DNA from: Hespellia sp.
GTDB lineage: Bacteria; Bacillota; Clostridia; Lachnospirales; Lachnospiraceae
Assembly (NCBI GenBank): GCA_028694105.1
Contig: JAQUUC010000008.1
Coordinates: 1 to 64,000, forward strand
Reading direction: 5' to 3'
DNA length: 64,000 bases
Shown here: one piece after another, positions 33,616 to 42,618 of the stretch
How positions within the stretch are numbered: position 1 is the stretch's first letter
Layout: each line of letters begins with the position of its first letter
Translations under genes and position numbers: made by a program
The notes under the pieces: generated by a model
Told to the model about the DNA's origin: nothing
The model's input: the letters and a program-made list of their open reading frames with translations, nothing else
Database searches by the model: none

Positions 33616-35976
33616 ATGAAAAAACAGGAAATGATACAATTCTTTTCGTCTGGAAGAGAAGAGATGCATTCACATAGTGAAATTGAATTGATTTATATTC
33701 TCTCCGGTACGGTGAGTATAGATGTGGAAGGAAATCTTTACAGAGCATCTGAGTGTGAACTGATGATTATAAACGGCGGTGTTTTGCATGGATGGGGGAT
33801 AGACGGGACGGCTCTCTTTTGCAGAATCCAGATGGATAGTTATCAGTTAAAGCAGATTACAGGTAGGGATCAGATACATATTAGTTGTAATACGATGGAA
33901 AAGCCAGATGCTGACTATCGCAAAATTTGTTACATTCTGGACTGCATCGTAAAAAACTCTGCGGAAATTACAACTGAATTAGTGGTTCAAAGCTTATATT
34001 ACACGCTGTGGGAATGTGTGAAAAATCAATTTCTGGATATGGAGGCGCAGACCGGAATCATAAATGAAAAAAATAAGCAAATCAATCATGTGATACGGGA
34101 TATACAGACGCGCTATCATGAACAACTTAGTTTACAATCGCTTGCAGAAAAGTGGTTTTTATCGGAGTCCTCACTGTCCCGGATGGTAAAGCGGGAAACA
34201 GGTATGAAATTTGTGGATTTTATTCGCAAAATCCGAATGGAACATGCACGTGAGGAACTTTTATACACAGAAAAACCAATTGCTGAGATTGCTGTAGGAT
34301 GTGGATTCTCGAACCCATCGGTATTTCATAAAAATTTCAAGGAATTTTATCGAATGACACCGAGTGAATTCCGAACGTCGAATCTTGTTGCTGCCAAAAA
34401 CGAAACAACAGAAGATACCATTTCTCAGCTAAACAAGTTCCTGTCAGATACTAAAAAAGAAAAAAAGACAATGACAGAAGTAAAGCGTATTTTTGCGGAC
34501 TGTAACGTGTATCAGGAGCCTTCAGAAGCAATGCTGAAATGCATGAATGCCGGGATGGCTGTGGATGTGCTGGAGCAACGAGTACAAAAACAGATTGCGG
34601 ATATGGTCAGTCATTTGAATATCCACTACATCCGAATATCGAATTTATTTGACTGGGATCTGAAGATTCGATCAGGACATGATACAGAACAGATGAATTT
34701 CGATAAGTTAGATGCAATTTTTGATTTCTGTTTTGAAATAGGAGCAGTTCCAATGCTGGAATTACCGGAAAAACAGAAAAAAACAATTTCATCACTGGAA
34801 GAATATGCAGATACAGTACAGGATGAGTACCGTCCAGTCATTTGTACGATCAATGAATGGGAACGACTATTTTCGGCTTTTCTGGAGCATGTCATAGAGC
34901 GATATACAAGACAAAACGTTTCGCAATGGGTGTTTGAAATAGCGTATGATATAGAGCATAGAACGGGAGCGGGGCAGCTTCCATTTGAAGAAATCTATTT
35001 ATCCACATATCAATGTATTCGACATCATCTTTTGGATGCAAAGATCGGAGCAAGTGAGTTGAATGCTGGTATGGATGAAGAGACTTTAAAACAACAGCTT
35101 CTGTGGTGGAAAGAGAGAGAAGAACGCCCTCAATTTCTATCGCTTATGAGTTATCCGTATAAGGTGGAGCAAACAGGAGAAGGATATCCGCGCCTGACAG
35201 ATATAGAGTCTGATATGCATTTCATCAGAAATGAAATTCGTTTATACCAAAAGTTACTAGAAGAAATAGAATATCCGGAAACACCGCTGTGGATTACCGA
35301 GTGGAACACTTCATTGTCGGAAAGAAATTTTTATAACGACAGCTGTGTAAAAGCATGCCATATGTTAGAGCAAATGACGGATAGCGTGGGTGAAATCGAG
35401 CTGATGAGCTACGGCATTGTCAGCGACTGGCATGCCAGCTTTTATGATGTGAAGACTCCAATCACTGGAGGTACCGGACTTGTTACAAAAGACGGACTTC
35501 ACAAGCCGGCTTACTATGCATTTGAATTCTGGAGTATATTAGGAAACCGTGTCTTGAAAAAAGGTGAGAATTATATTATTACAGCATGCGAAGATGATTC
35601 AATTGCAATTCTTGCATTTAATAACTCTTTTTTTAATGAAACATATAAAATGAAAGAAGAGAATGAAATTCAGGTACAGGATCTGCCATATTTATTTCGA
35701 GAGCAGCAACCACTGCATTTATCACTATACATGAAAAATGTTCGTGATGGAAAACGTAAAGTTACGAAATACACAGTTCGTGAATCGGAAGGAACCATTT
35801 TGGCGGAATGGAAAAAGATGGGATTCGTGGAAACGCTGAATCGGGCAGAAATTGAATATTTGGAAAAGATATGTATTCCCAGAATGAAAAATAGTTGGAT
35901 TAATACGGAAGATGAGACGCTGAATTTGGATATAACACTTGGAGAAAATGAGTTTCAACTGATCCTGATTTTCTAA
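33616..35976 (+). CDS. AraC-family regulator fused to GH39-like domain (4)
   Basis: 786-aa fusion. The N-terminal cupin-like domain has a His-rich start (REEMHSHSEIELIYILSG). The AraC HTH pair is at about 180-260 (LSLQSLAEKWFLSESSLSRMV; PIAEIAVGCGFSNPSVFHKNF). The GH39-like barrel from about 300 carries WVFEIA at the acid/base site and WITEWNTSLSERN at the nucleophile. It precedes a carboxylesterase gene whose upstream region holds two 17-bp direct repeats 20 bp apart, the expected layout for an AraC-type site, so the esterase is a likely target (inference). It is preceded by a TATAAT (33563 region) but no clear -35. Confidence 0.86.
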   Translation: MKKQEMIQFFSSGREEMHSHSEIELIYILSGTVSIDVEGNLYRASECELMIINGGVLHGWGIDGTALFCRIQMDSYQLKQITGRDQIHISCNTMEKPDADYRKICYILDCIVKNSAEITTELVVQSLYYTLWECVKNQFLDMEAQTGIINEKNKQINHVIRDIQTRYHEQLSLQSLAEKWFLSESSLSRMVKRETGMKFVDFIRKIRMEHAREELLYTEKPIAEIAVGCGFSNPSVFHKNFKEFYRMTPSEFRTSNLVAAKNETTEDTISQLNKFLSDTKKEKKTMTEVKRIFADCNVYQEPSEAMLKCMNAGMAVDVLEQRVQKQIADMVSHLNIHYIRISNLFDWDLKIRSGHDTEQMNFDKLDAIFDFCFEIGAVPMLELPEKQKKTISSLEEYADTVQDEYRPVICTINEWERLFSAFLEHVIERYTRQNVSQWVFEIAYDIEHRTGAGQLPFEEIYLSTYQCIRHHLLDAKIGASELNAGMDEETLKQQLLWWKEREERPQFLSLMSYPYKVEQTGEGYPRLTDIESDMHFIRNEIRLYQKLLEEIEYPETPLWITEWNTSLSERNFYNDSCVKACHMLEQMTDSVGEIELMSYGIVSDWHASFYDVKTPITGGTGLVTKDGLHKPAYYAFEFWSILGNRVLKKGENYIITACEDDSIAILAFNNSFFNETYKMKEENEIQVQDLPYLFREQQPLHLSLYMKNVRDGKRKVTKYTVRESEGTILAEWKKMGFVETLNRAEIEYLEKICIPRMKNSWINTEDETLNLDITLGENEFQLILIF

Positions 35977-36020
35977 AGATAAAACATTATTTAGTATGCA
36001 AAATGAATAGATAATAAATA

Positions 36021-36066
36021 AAACGCAAAAATTGACAATAATGTGTTGATTTTTGCGTTTCTTCTG
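36021..36066 (+). terminator. Terminator after fourth AraC-GH39 gene
   Basis: A perfect 12-bp stem AAACGCAAAAAT / ATTTTTGCGTTT with a 16-nt loop and a pyrimidine-rich 3' tail. Confidence 0.8.
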
Positions 36067-36105
36067 TTTTTTGATAGAAATATGCAAGGATGTTAAGCGC
36101 AAAAA

Positions 36106-36142
36106 GGAGCAGAAAGATTATATCCGGAAGCGAAAGATTATA
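36106..36142 (+). promoter_or_regulatory. Tandem direct repeats, probable AraC-type binding site
   Basis: GGANNNGAAAGATTATA occurs at 36106-36122 and 36126-36142, exactly 20 bp apart (two turns of DNA). This is the spacing used by AraC-family dimers. The second copy runs into a TATAAAAT-like stretch 30 bp before the carboxylesterase start codon. Confidence 0.6.
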
Positions 36143-36173
36143 AAATAACAATATCAAAAATAGGAGGATTGCT

Positions 36174-37508
36174 ATGCATATTCAAACAAGAAAAGGAATA
36201 GTAGAAGGAAATGACTGTGGTTCCTATTATGTATTTAAGGGAATTCCATATGCAAAGCCACCGATTGGTGAACTGCGCTGGAAAGCGCCACGGGAGATGG
36301 ATGAATGGAATGGTATATATGAGGCAAAGACATTTGGTAAAATTCCAATGCAGGATTTACCGACAGCAGATTTGCCTATTACGGGAAGGTTCCAAAAAGA
36401 ATTTTATTCCGATGAAAGGTATATACCAGAGATGAACGAAGACTGTTTGTATCTGAATGTATGGATGCCTGCGGATGCAAAAGGAAAAAAACTTCCGGTT
36501 GCATTCTGGATTCACGGAGGTGGATTTGGAGGCGGCTTTAGCAGCGAGATTGAATTCGATGGGGAAAAGTATTGTGAAAAGGATGTTATCCTTGTTACGA
36601 TAGGATACCGTGTCAATGTATTTGGTTTTCTTGCACATCCATGGTTAGACGCAGAAAATGAAAGAAATATTTCTGGAAATTACGGGATTTTGGATCAAAT
36701 CGCAGCGTTAAAATGGACATATGAAAATATCGCACAATTCGGTGGAGACCCAACGAATATCACTGTGTTTGGACAATCGGCTGGAAGCATGAGCACACAA
36801 GTGCTGGTATCAAGTGAACTTACAGATGACATGATTTCGAAAGCAATCATGCAAAGCGGAATTTCTTGTGAGAAAGAAATCCTTGCGACTCCAACACTGA
36901 AAGAAGAGGAAGAAATCGGAGAGATATTTGTAGAACTCACGGGAACAAAGACAATACAGGAGTTACGGAATCTTTCTTCAGAAGAAATTATGGAAGCAAA
37001 ACGCAAATTAGACGGTAAACTGTGGGCACTGGGAAAAGGTCTTATGGTTGTGCCAAATAAAGATGGATATGTTTTAAAAGAAACAGTAAAAGAAACATGG
37101 AAAAACGGAAACATGAAGAGTATTCCATATATGGCAGGTGTAGTAACAGATGATCTGGGAGCAACAGAGGAAGAAATAAAAGAAAAACGTACAGGACAGC
37201 TCATGGAAGAGTGTAAGAAATGGAGCCTGAAACGCGAAGAAATTCAGGGAGAAGGTGCTTACTTATATTTCTTCTCGCATGAATTACCGGGAGATGACTG
37301 GGGAGCATTCCATACGGGAGAAGTATGGTATACGTTTGGTACTTTGGGAAGATGCTGGAGACCGATGACGGATGCGGACTATCAGTTGAGTGAAGAGATG
37401 GTTACATATTGGACGAACTTCATGAAGACGGGAAATCCAGCAGACGAAGGAACAGAAGAGTGGCGGACATATACAGAAAGTGATGGATTTATCAGAGAGT
37501 TTAAATAA
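36174..37508 (+). CDS. Type B carboxylesterase
   Basis: Alpha/beta-hydrolase of the carboxylesterase type B (PnbA) family, 444 aa, a little shorter than the usual 480-550. The oxyanion loop is HGGGFGGG (114-121), the nucleophile Ser202 is in FGQSAGSMS, and the late catalytic His is in FHTGEVWYTFG. The N-terminal QTRKGIVEG and FKGIPYAKPPIGELRW are family signatures. There is no signal peptide, so it is intracellular. It may remove acetyl, malonyl or phenolic acyl groups from imported plant glycosides (inference). GGAGGATT precedes ATG 36174. It is the only gene between two terminators. Confidence 0.9.
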   Translation: MHIQTRKGIVEGNDCGSYYVFKGIPYAKPPIGELRWKAPREMDEWNGIYEAKTFGKIPMQDLPTADLPITGRFQKEFYSDERYIPEMNEDCLYLNVWMPADAKGKKLPVAFWIHGGGFGGGFSSEIEFDGEKYCEKDVILVTIGYRVNVFGFLAHPWLDAENERNISGNYGILDQIAALKWTYENIAQFGGDPTNITVFGQSAGSMSTQVLVSSELTDDMISKAIMQSGISCEKEILATPTLKEEEEIGEIFVELTGTKTIQELRNLSSEEIMEAKRKLDGKLWALGKGLMVVPNKDGYVLKETVKETWKNGNMKSIPYMAGVVTDDLGATEEEIKEKRTGQLMEECKKWSLKREEIQGEGAYLYFFSHELPGDDWGAFHTGEVWYTFGTLGRCWRPMTDADYQLSEEMVTYWTNFMKTGNPADEGTEEWRTYTESDGFIREFK

Positions 37509-37530
37509 GAAGATAAGACCATAAGAAAAA

Positions 37531-37588
37531 GAGGCGTGTACAGCGTCTGATTTTTGAAAGAAAATCGGACAGGGTACAGGTCTTTTTT
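37531..37588 (+). terminator. Terminator after carboxylesterase
   Basis: An inner stem GTCTGATTTT / AAAATCGGAC with a 6-nt loop, extended by partial outer pairing (GTAC region), followed by TCTTTTTT. Confidence 0.7.
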
Positions 37589-37634
37589 CTATTAAAAATT
37601 CTTGATATTAATGAAGAAATAAATTTTTGATAAC

Positions 37635-37701
37635 ACTTTCTTTAAATATTAAATAAAGTCTTAAAAATACTGTTGACAAAAGAATGCAGATGCGTTATTT
37701 T
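37635..37701 (+). promoter_or_regulatory. Operator and promoter of isomerase operon I
   Basis: ACTTTCTTTAA-ATA-TTAAATAAAGT (37635-37659) is an inverted repeat with one mismatch. It is followed by TTGACA (37673-37678), 17 bp and TATTTT (37696-37701). Related repeats precede the operons at 44569 and 53527. Confidence 0.65.
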
Positions 37702-37735
37702 AGATATAGAGATAGAAATCCAAGGAGGTAAAAAA

Positions 37736-38728
37736 ATGAAGGCAGTAGCAAGTTTTGGAATTGTTAATCCGGATACAAGCGGCCCGGGAGCGTTCTTAAG
37801 AGCTGCAAAATGGTATTGGGATGATCTTACAGATATGTTCCCGGCAGCAGGCTTTTCGTCAATCATGATTCCCATGGTTCCGAATACAGAGAATGTGTCG
37901 AGAAATGGTGCTCCGATATGTACGGCATCGATTAAGACACGGTTTGGTACACCGGAGAAATATTTACAGTATTTAAATGATAAGGGCGTAGAAAATATAG
38001 AGGCAATTACTATTTCTGCACAAAGTCAGTTTAACAGTCTTTTTGAGACGGGACTTCCCATTGAGAAATTTTTCGATGCATTTTATGAACATGCAGAAGA
38101 CACGGTGGAAGCACTGCAGCAGTTCAAGGGTAGTACATTACTTGTCTCTCCGACACCGGGCATTGGTTTCCTCAATCAAACATTTCAGGGAGATGAAGCG
38201 AAGATTCAGAAGTTCTTTGATGATGCTGCTGAATGCATGAACCGCATCGGTGAGAATTGTAAGAAAAACGATATTAATTTAGCGATTCGCAATGAGTACT
38301 GGACACTCATGAGAGGCGCTGAAATTAATGATTTTCTAAAAAAAGTTGATACGAACCTTGTATCATACGCTCCGGATCCTGCACATCTGCACATTGCAGG
38401 TGTTAACCCGGTTGAATATTTTAAGACATATGCAAAACAGGCGAAAGCAGTCTGCTTTACAGATACAAAGTTCGTGGATGAATTAGACGTATATAAGACC
38501 ATTTCACCAGAGTTCCCACAGGATGGACGCCTGCAGAGAGTGTATTATGATCTGGGATATGGAGATATGGATTTCGAGAAGATATACGGCATTTTGAAAG
38601 ATACAGATTTTGACGGACCGGTTATTCTCGATTCGAAATATTCACTTGACATTCCAAAAGCAATCCTCAGAATGAGAACGTTTTGGAATAACCTGGAAAA
38701 AAATCATGCTGCGAAGGAGGTTAAGTAA
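37736..38728 (+). CDS. Sugar phosphate isomerase/epimerase-like TIM barrel (pair 1, first)
   Basis: 330-aa member of the xylose isomerase-like/AP endonuclease 2 TIM-barrel superfamily (SPI/E). Likely metal-binding strands are AIRNEYWTLMRG, YAPDPAHLHIAGV and VCFTDTKF; the last lacks the usual His of the HxxD motif. It is related to the protein at 53527 throughout (for example xxNxYWxLxRG, AHLxIAGVxPxE, FTDTxF). SPI/E proteins include isomerases, epimerases and the lyases of C-glycoside and 3-keto-glycoside breakdown; which applies is not clear. AAGGAGG precedes ATG 37736. It overlaps the next gene by one base (TAATG), so translation is coupled. Confidence 0.83.
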   Translation: MKAVASFGIVNPDTSGPGAFLRAAKWYWDDLTDMFPAAGFSSIMIPMVPNTENVSRNGAPICTASIKTRFGTPEKYLQYLNDKGVENIEAITISAQSQFNSLFETGLPIEKFFDAFYEHAEDTVEALQQFKGSTLLVSPTPGIGFLNQTFQGDEAKIQKFFDDAAECMNRIGENCKKNDINLAIRNEYWTLMRGAEINDFLKKVDTNLVSYAPDPAHLHIAGVNPVEYFKTYAKQAKAVCFTDTKFVDELDVYKTISPEFPQDGRLQRVYYDLGYGDMDFEKIYGILKDTDFDGPVILDSKYSLDIPKAILRMRTFWNNLEKNHAAKEVK

Positions 38729-39663
38729 TGGAAAACAGAAATATTAATTATACATACATGACCAATCTTTGGGGCGTTATCAACTACAAGCAGATTAATA
38801 ACTTTAACGAATGGTATATGGGGGATTTCGGCTCTGCTTATTATTATCAGGATTGGGATAAGATTCTTAGATATTTTGCCGGAGCAGGATTTAAAGGAAT
38901 CGAGATTATGGTATTCTCAGTTCCAAGTATTCGAAACGCCTTTGGCTCAATGAAGAATTTCAAAGAGTTCGCACAGGAGAGAGGAATTGAAAGAATCACA
39001 GGAATGTTCTCCCACCACGTTGGGTCACAGGATAAGAGAAACCACGCAGACATCTTTGCGTATGAGCAGCAGGCAATTGATGCACTTGCAGAGTGTGACG
39101 GTGTAAACCTGATTGTACAGCCGGCCGGTCAGTATTATGGAACAGGTCCTCTTGATGAAGATGGATTAAAGAATGTTGCAGAATGTATGAATACGGTAGG
39201 ACGCATGTGCGCAGATAAAGGATTGGCAGTTTCTATTCATAATGAATTCTGGTGCGCTGTTAACAAGTATGACCATGAAAAATTCCTTGAGATGACAGAT
39301 CCGAATTACGTATACTATTGTCTCGATACTGCGCAGGTAGCGATTATGGGAAAAGATATCCTGAATTTCTATGATACCTATCATGACAGAGTTCAGTATT
39401 TCCACTTAAAGGATACAACGTATGTAAATGCACCGGATGAAAAACGCTTTGGTGCAGGAGCTGAATTCGATGAGAAGGGTGGCCGCTGGTTCTGGGAACC
39501 GGGCGGCGGAGTTTTAGATTTCAAAGGCTTGTTAGAACTCATGAAAAAGCACAATCATAAAGGCTGGGTCGGAATTGAATCTGATGGAACACCAGATCCA
39601 CTGTCAACTATTTTATTAACAAAGAACTATATTGATACCGTTCTTGATCCAATTTACAAATAA
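38728..39663 (+). CDS. Sugar phosphate isomerase/epimerase-like TIM barrel (pair 1, second)
   Basis: 311-aa SPI/E protein. Metal site candidates: HNEFWCAV (Glu), LDTAQVAIMG (Asp), FHLKDTTYV (His, Asp) and GIESDGTPDP (Glu). A WFWEPGGGVLDF block is shared with the protein at 54507, which matches it over its whole length, starting with YKQINNF/YKQIDNF and YYQDWDKILRY. The two pairs are therefore a duplicated cassette. It starts inside the stop codon of the preceding gene, suggesting a two-subunit enzyme or sequential steps. GAAGGAGG precedes the ATG. Confidence 0.87.
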   Translation: MENRNINYTYMTNLWGVINYKQINNFNEWYMGDFGSAYYYQDWDKILRYFAGAGFKGIEIMVFSVPSIRNAFGSMKNFKEFAQERGIERITGMFSHHVGSQDKRNHADIFAYEQQAIDALAECDGVNLIVQPAGQYYGTGPLDEDGLKNVAECMNTVGRMCADKGLAVSIHNEFWCAVNKYDHEKFLEMTDPNYVYYCLDTAQVAIMGKDILNFYDTYHDRVQYFHLKDTTYVNAPDEKRFGAGAEFDEKGGRWFWEPGGGVLDFKGLLELMKKHNHKGWVGIESDGTPDPLSTILLTKNYIDTVLDPIYK

Positions 39664-39736
39664 TCATACGAAATGTAAATGACGAGAACTTCATCATAAG
39701 AACAAAAATTAAATCAAATTTTAGGAGGAAGAAAAA

Positions 39737-40228
39737 ATGGATACACAGTTTGCAAAATTTTTACAGATCGGAATTATCGTAGAGAACGTAGAGGAGACAA
39801 TCAAACATTATGAAGAATACGGCGTTGGTCCATGGAGAGTCAGCCCGTTGGATTCAGATGAATTTCCAGATTTCTCAATGAACGGCAAAAAAGAAAGACT
39901 TCAGACAATCATGGCATTCTGCGATTATGCAGGATTTGAATTAGAGTTAATTCAGCCAATCAGCGAAAGCCCATACAAGACATGGTTAGAGGAACATGGC
40001 CCTGGAATGCATCACATTGCTCTGATTACAAAAGATGATTTTGGAAAAGTAATTGAACAGCACAAAGAACTCACAGGAAGAGATCCGTGGTTATGGTGCA
40101 AAGATCCTCAGATTGGAATGGAGTTTGCATACCTTGATTTACATAAAGAATTAGGCTTATTCCTTGAAGTTTACAATGAAGATAAGAAGGGCGGCTTAGA
40201 CGCTAACTTCAAATTACCAGAAGAGTAA
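39737..40228 (+). CDS. VOC-family protein (methylmalonyl-CoA epimerase-like)
   Basis: 163-aa vicinal oxygen chelate protein with two beta-alpha-beta3 modules. Metal-ligand positions can be traced as FELELIQP (Glu), GMHHIALI (His) and FLEVY (Glu), but the usual first-strand His (HIGI) is Gln10 in FLQIGII. This may alter or abolish metal binding. Methylmalonyl-CoA epimerase is the classical member; dihydrodaidzein racemase of equol-producing gut bacteria is also a VOC protein of this size. Context with SPI/E, aldo/keto reductase and thiolase genes does not support propionate metabolism. AGGAGGAAG precedes the ATG. Confidence 0.82.
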   Translation: MDTQFAKFLQIGIIVENVEETIKHYEEYGVGPWRVSPLDSDEFPDFSMNGKKERLQTIMAFCDYAGFELELIQPISESPYKTWLEEHGPGMHHIALITKDDFGKVIEQHKELTGRDPWLWCKDPQIGMEFAYLDLHKELGLFLEVYNEDKKGGLDANFKLPEE

Positions 40229-40344
40229 AAAGCAAAAGAGTATACGCTAGACGAGCAAGATAAAATAGCAAATGATATAAGGATCAGAACAAGAAATAGA
40301 ACAATTCAGAAATTAGAAATAAACGAAAAAGTGGAGGCAAAGTA

Positions 40345-41310
40345 ATGGAATACGTAAAATTTGACGGTATTGATAAAAAAGTAAGTAAATTCTTCATGGG
40401 AACATTCGGTATGTTCCCAGATAATAAAGAGAAACATTTTCAGACATTAGATGCAGCATATGATCTTGGAATCACAGCAATCGACACAGCAAGAGCATAT
40501 GACTCAGAGCCAACAGTAGGTGAATGGCTTGAATCACGCGGAGTACGTGAGAACATCGTATTACTTTCAAAAGGTGCTCATCCAACAGATTACAGAGAGA
40601 GAGTAACACCATATGATATCGATTCGGATCTTGCAGAGACACTTGCAGAGCTTCGTACAGATTATCTTGATATCTATCTTCTTCACAGAGATAACCTTGC
40701 ACTTCCGGTTGGACCAATCGTTGAAAAGCTGAATGAACATCAGGCAGCAGGCAGAATCAAAATCTTTGGAGGATCAAACTGGACACACGAACGTTTAGAA
40801 GAAGCAAATGAATATGCATATGCTCATAACCTGATACCGATGTCAGTTTCTTCTCCAAACTACAGCTTAGCTGAGCAGGTTAAGAATCCATTTGCACCAG
40901 GATGTGTAACAATCGCTGGTAACAAGAATGCAGATGCACAAGCATGGTACACAAAGAATCAGATGCCAGTACTTGCATATTCTTCATTGGCCAGAGGATT
41001 ATTCTCAGGAAGAATCACAAGAGAATTACTGGCAAATGATCCAGAAGCAATTGATATGTTCTGTCGTATCGGATACTGCTACGAAGAGAACTTCGTAAGA
41101 TTAGACCGTTGTAAAGAAATTGCTGAAGAGAAAGGATGCACAATTCCTCAGGTTGCAATGGCTTATGTTCTTGACAGCCCACTGAATGCATTCCCAATCA
41201 TCGGAGCAGCGAACAGAAGCGAAATTGAGTCATCACTTGGCGCATTAAATGTAAAACTCACACCACAGGAAGTGCTTTATCTTGAACTTAAGGCCGATAC
41301 TAGAAAATAG
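40345..41310 (+). CDS. Aldo/keto reductase
   Basis: Cytoplasmic NAD(P)H-dependent reductase of 321 aa. The tetrad is visible: Asp and Tyr in AIDTARAYDSEP, Lys in VLLSKGAH, His in IYLLHRDN. The C-terminus has the cofactor pocket FPIIGAANRSEIESSLGAL. It belongs to the tyrosine auxotrophy/YajO-like AKR group that reduces sugar aldehydes or ketones. In this operon it could reduce a keto-sugar released by the SPI/E proteins (inference). GGAGGCAAAG precedes ATG 40345. The 116-bp gap before it holds no terminator, so it is probably co-transcribed from 37673. Confidence 0.9.
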   Translation: MEYVKFDGIDKKVSKFFMGTFGMFPDNKEKHFQTLDAAYDLGITAIDTARAYDSEPTVGEWLESRGVRENIVLLSKGAHPTDYRERVTPYDIDSDLAETLAELRTDYLDIYLLHRDNLALPVGPIVEKLNEHQAAGRIKIFGGSNWTHERLEEANEYAYAHNLIPMSVSSPNYSLAEQVKNPFAPGCVTIAGNKNADAQAWYTKNQMPVLAYSSLARGLFSGRITRELLANDPEAIDMFCRIGYCYEENFVRLDRCKEIAEEKGCTIPQVAMAYVLDSPLNAFPIIGAANRSEIESSLGALNVKLTPQEVLYLELKADTRK

Positions 41311-41381
41311 AAATGTATTGTGTTAAAATAGTATTTAGTAAAAGTCTTTAACAAACTAGAGAAAGATAATGGTGCGAGAAT

Positions 41382-42569
41382 ATGAGAGTTGCTAATACTA
41401 TGGAAATACGTTTACAAAATGCGTTAAATATTATGAATGATATTGAGTGCAATCCGGGAACTACGAATACGGAGATTGCACTCAAGAGAGGACTGAGTGT
41501 TCCGACAATATCTAATATTGTGAACATTCTAAAGTCCACGGAGATGGTAATGACAACTGGAACCGGAGAATCTTCCGGAGGAAGACGACCAATCCAGTTG
41601 TGCCTGAATCCGAAATGTCAATATTCGATAGGTGTCAGTATTGCGAGACATACGGTATATGTGGTGCTGACTGATTTTGAAGGTCATGTTTGCGAAAAGG
41701 AAAAACACTATATTCAGTTTGAAGAAAACGAAACATATTGGAATGAAATTAAAACTTTAATAGAGCAGATGCAAAGGAAAGCACCAATGCCATGTGAAGT
41801 GGGAATTGCATTGCCGGGATTCGTGGACTATGGACAAAATATTGTGTTTAACACACATACGTTAGGAGTACCAGCGATATCATTAGAGGAGCTTCATAGA
41901 ATTCTTGGTGAAAGCGTGACGGTTGACGATTCATGTAAACTGGCTGCTATGGCCCAGATATTCGGAAAATCAGACATAGAAGATCATTTCTTTATTCTGC
42001 TGAGCAGGCGCGTGAGCGGAATTATGATACAAAACGGCAACGTATTAAAGTTAAAGTCTTCAAGTCTTGACATCGGCGCGATGTTGATTAATATGGCCGA
42101 TAGCGAAGGCATGTATGGAGTGCCGGGAAGCTTTCTGGATTTGTGTACCGCTAGTAGAATTATTGATATTATAAAAGAAAAGTATGAAATCACAAGATAT
42201 GAGGATTTTTTTGGGGAAATAGAGAAAGGCAACCGTGAGTTTGCAGAAATCTGGGAATCCTATCTGAAGAATCTGTCAATTGCAATCTATAATATTTATT
42301 CGGTTTTCAGAGCGAATATTGTTATTGGTGGAGAAATGGGAAGATTTATTGAACCATATATACAGGTGTTAGACGGACATGTTCGTGAAGTGTGTCCGGA
42401 AAACACGGAGAATATAATGATTCAGTGTAGTATTTTAGGAGAATATGATGAAGCATATGGAGCTGCTTTGGCGACTCGTGATTCATATTTGCGTCATCAG
42501 CTTCCTGAAGTATTAAAAAATTCAGCAGTTACAGTACCTTCTCAGACAAAAAAGTCAAAACATAAATAA
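41382..42569 (+). CDS. ROK-family transcriptional regulator (1)
   Basis: 395-aa ROK repressor-type protein. Residues about 12-70 form a winged HTH (GTTNTEIALKRGLSVPTISNIVNIL, then STGESSGGRRPI-like wing). The ROK domain follows (YSIGVSIARHTVYVVLTD; EVGIALPGFVDY; TVDDSCKLAAMAQ). The zinc-binding CxCGxxGCxE motif of typical ROK proteins is missing (SSSLDIGAMLINMADSEGMYG instead) and kinase residues are changed, so it should be a sensor only. It probably binds a sugar or glycoside. It may recognise the ACTTT..AAGT inverted repeats before the isomerase operons; the second ROK protein at 56767 is the alternative. Confidence 0.86.
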   Translation: MRVANTMEIRLQNALNIMNDIECNPGTTNTEIALKRGLSVPTISNIVNILKSTEMVMTTGTGESSGGRRPIQLCLNPKCQYSIGVSIARHTVYVVLTDFEGHVCEKEKHYIQFEENETYWNEIKTLIEQMQRKAPMPCEVGIALPGFVDYGQNIVFNTHTLGVPAISLEELHRILGESVTVDDSCKLAAMAQIFGKSDIEDHFFILLSRRVSGIMIQNGNVLKLKSSSLDIGAMLINMADSEGMYGVPGSFLDLCTASRIIDIIKEKYEITRYEDFFGEIEKGNREFAEIWESYLKNLSIAIYNIYSVFRANIVIGGEMGRFIEPYIQVLDGHVREVCPENTENIMIQCSILGEYDEAYGAALATRDSYLRHQLPEVLKNSAVTVPSQTKKSKHK

Positions 42570-42578
42570 TTGGACTCT

Positions 42579-42602
42579 ATTTCAAATATATGTATTTGAA
42601 AT
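42579..42602. repeat. Perfect inverted repeat before thiolase gene
   Basis: ATTTCAAATA-TATG-TATTTGAAAT, a 10-bp perfect stem, lies between the ROK stop codon and the thiolase ribosome site. There is no T tract. It could be an operator for the adjacent ROK regulator or an RNA hairpin that limits thiolase translation. Confidence 0.55.
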
Positions 42603-42618
42603 GATGGGAGAAGCGAAA

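Noticed and set aside
39737..40228. Firm call of dihydrodaidzein racemase or of methylmalonyl-CoA epimerase
   Set aside because: Only family-level VOC similarity can be read; a key His is changed, so neither activity is claimed.
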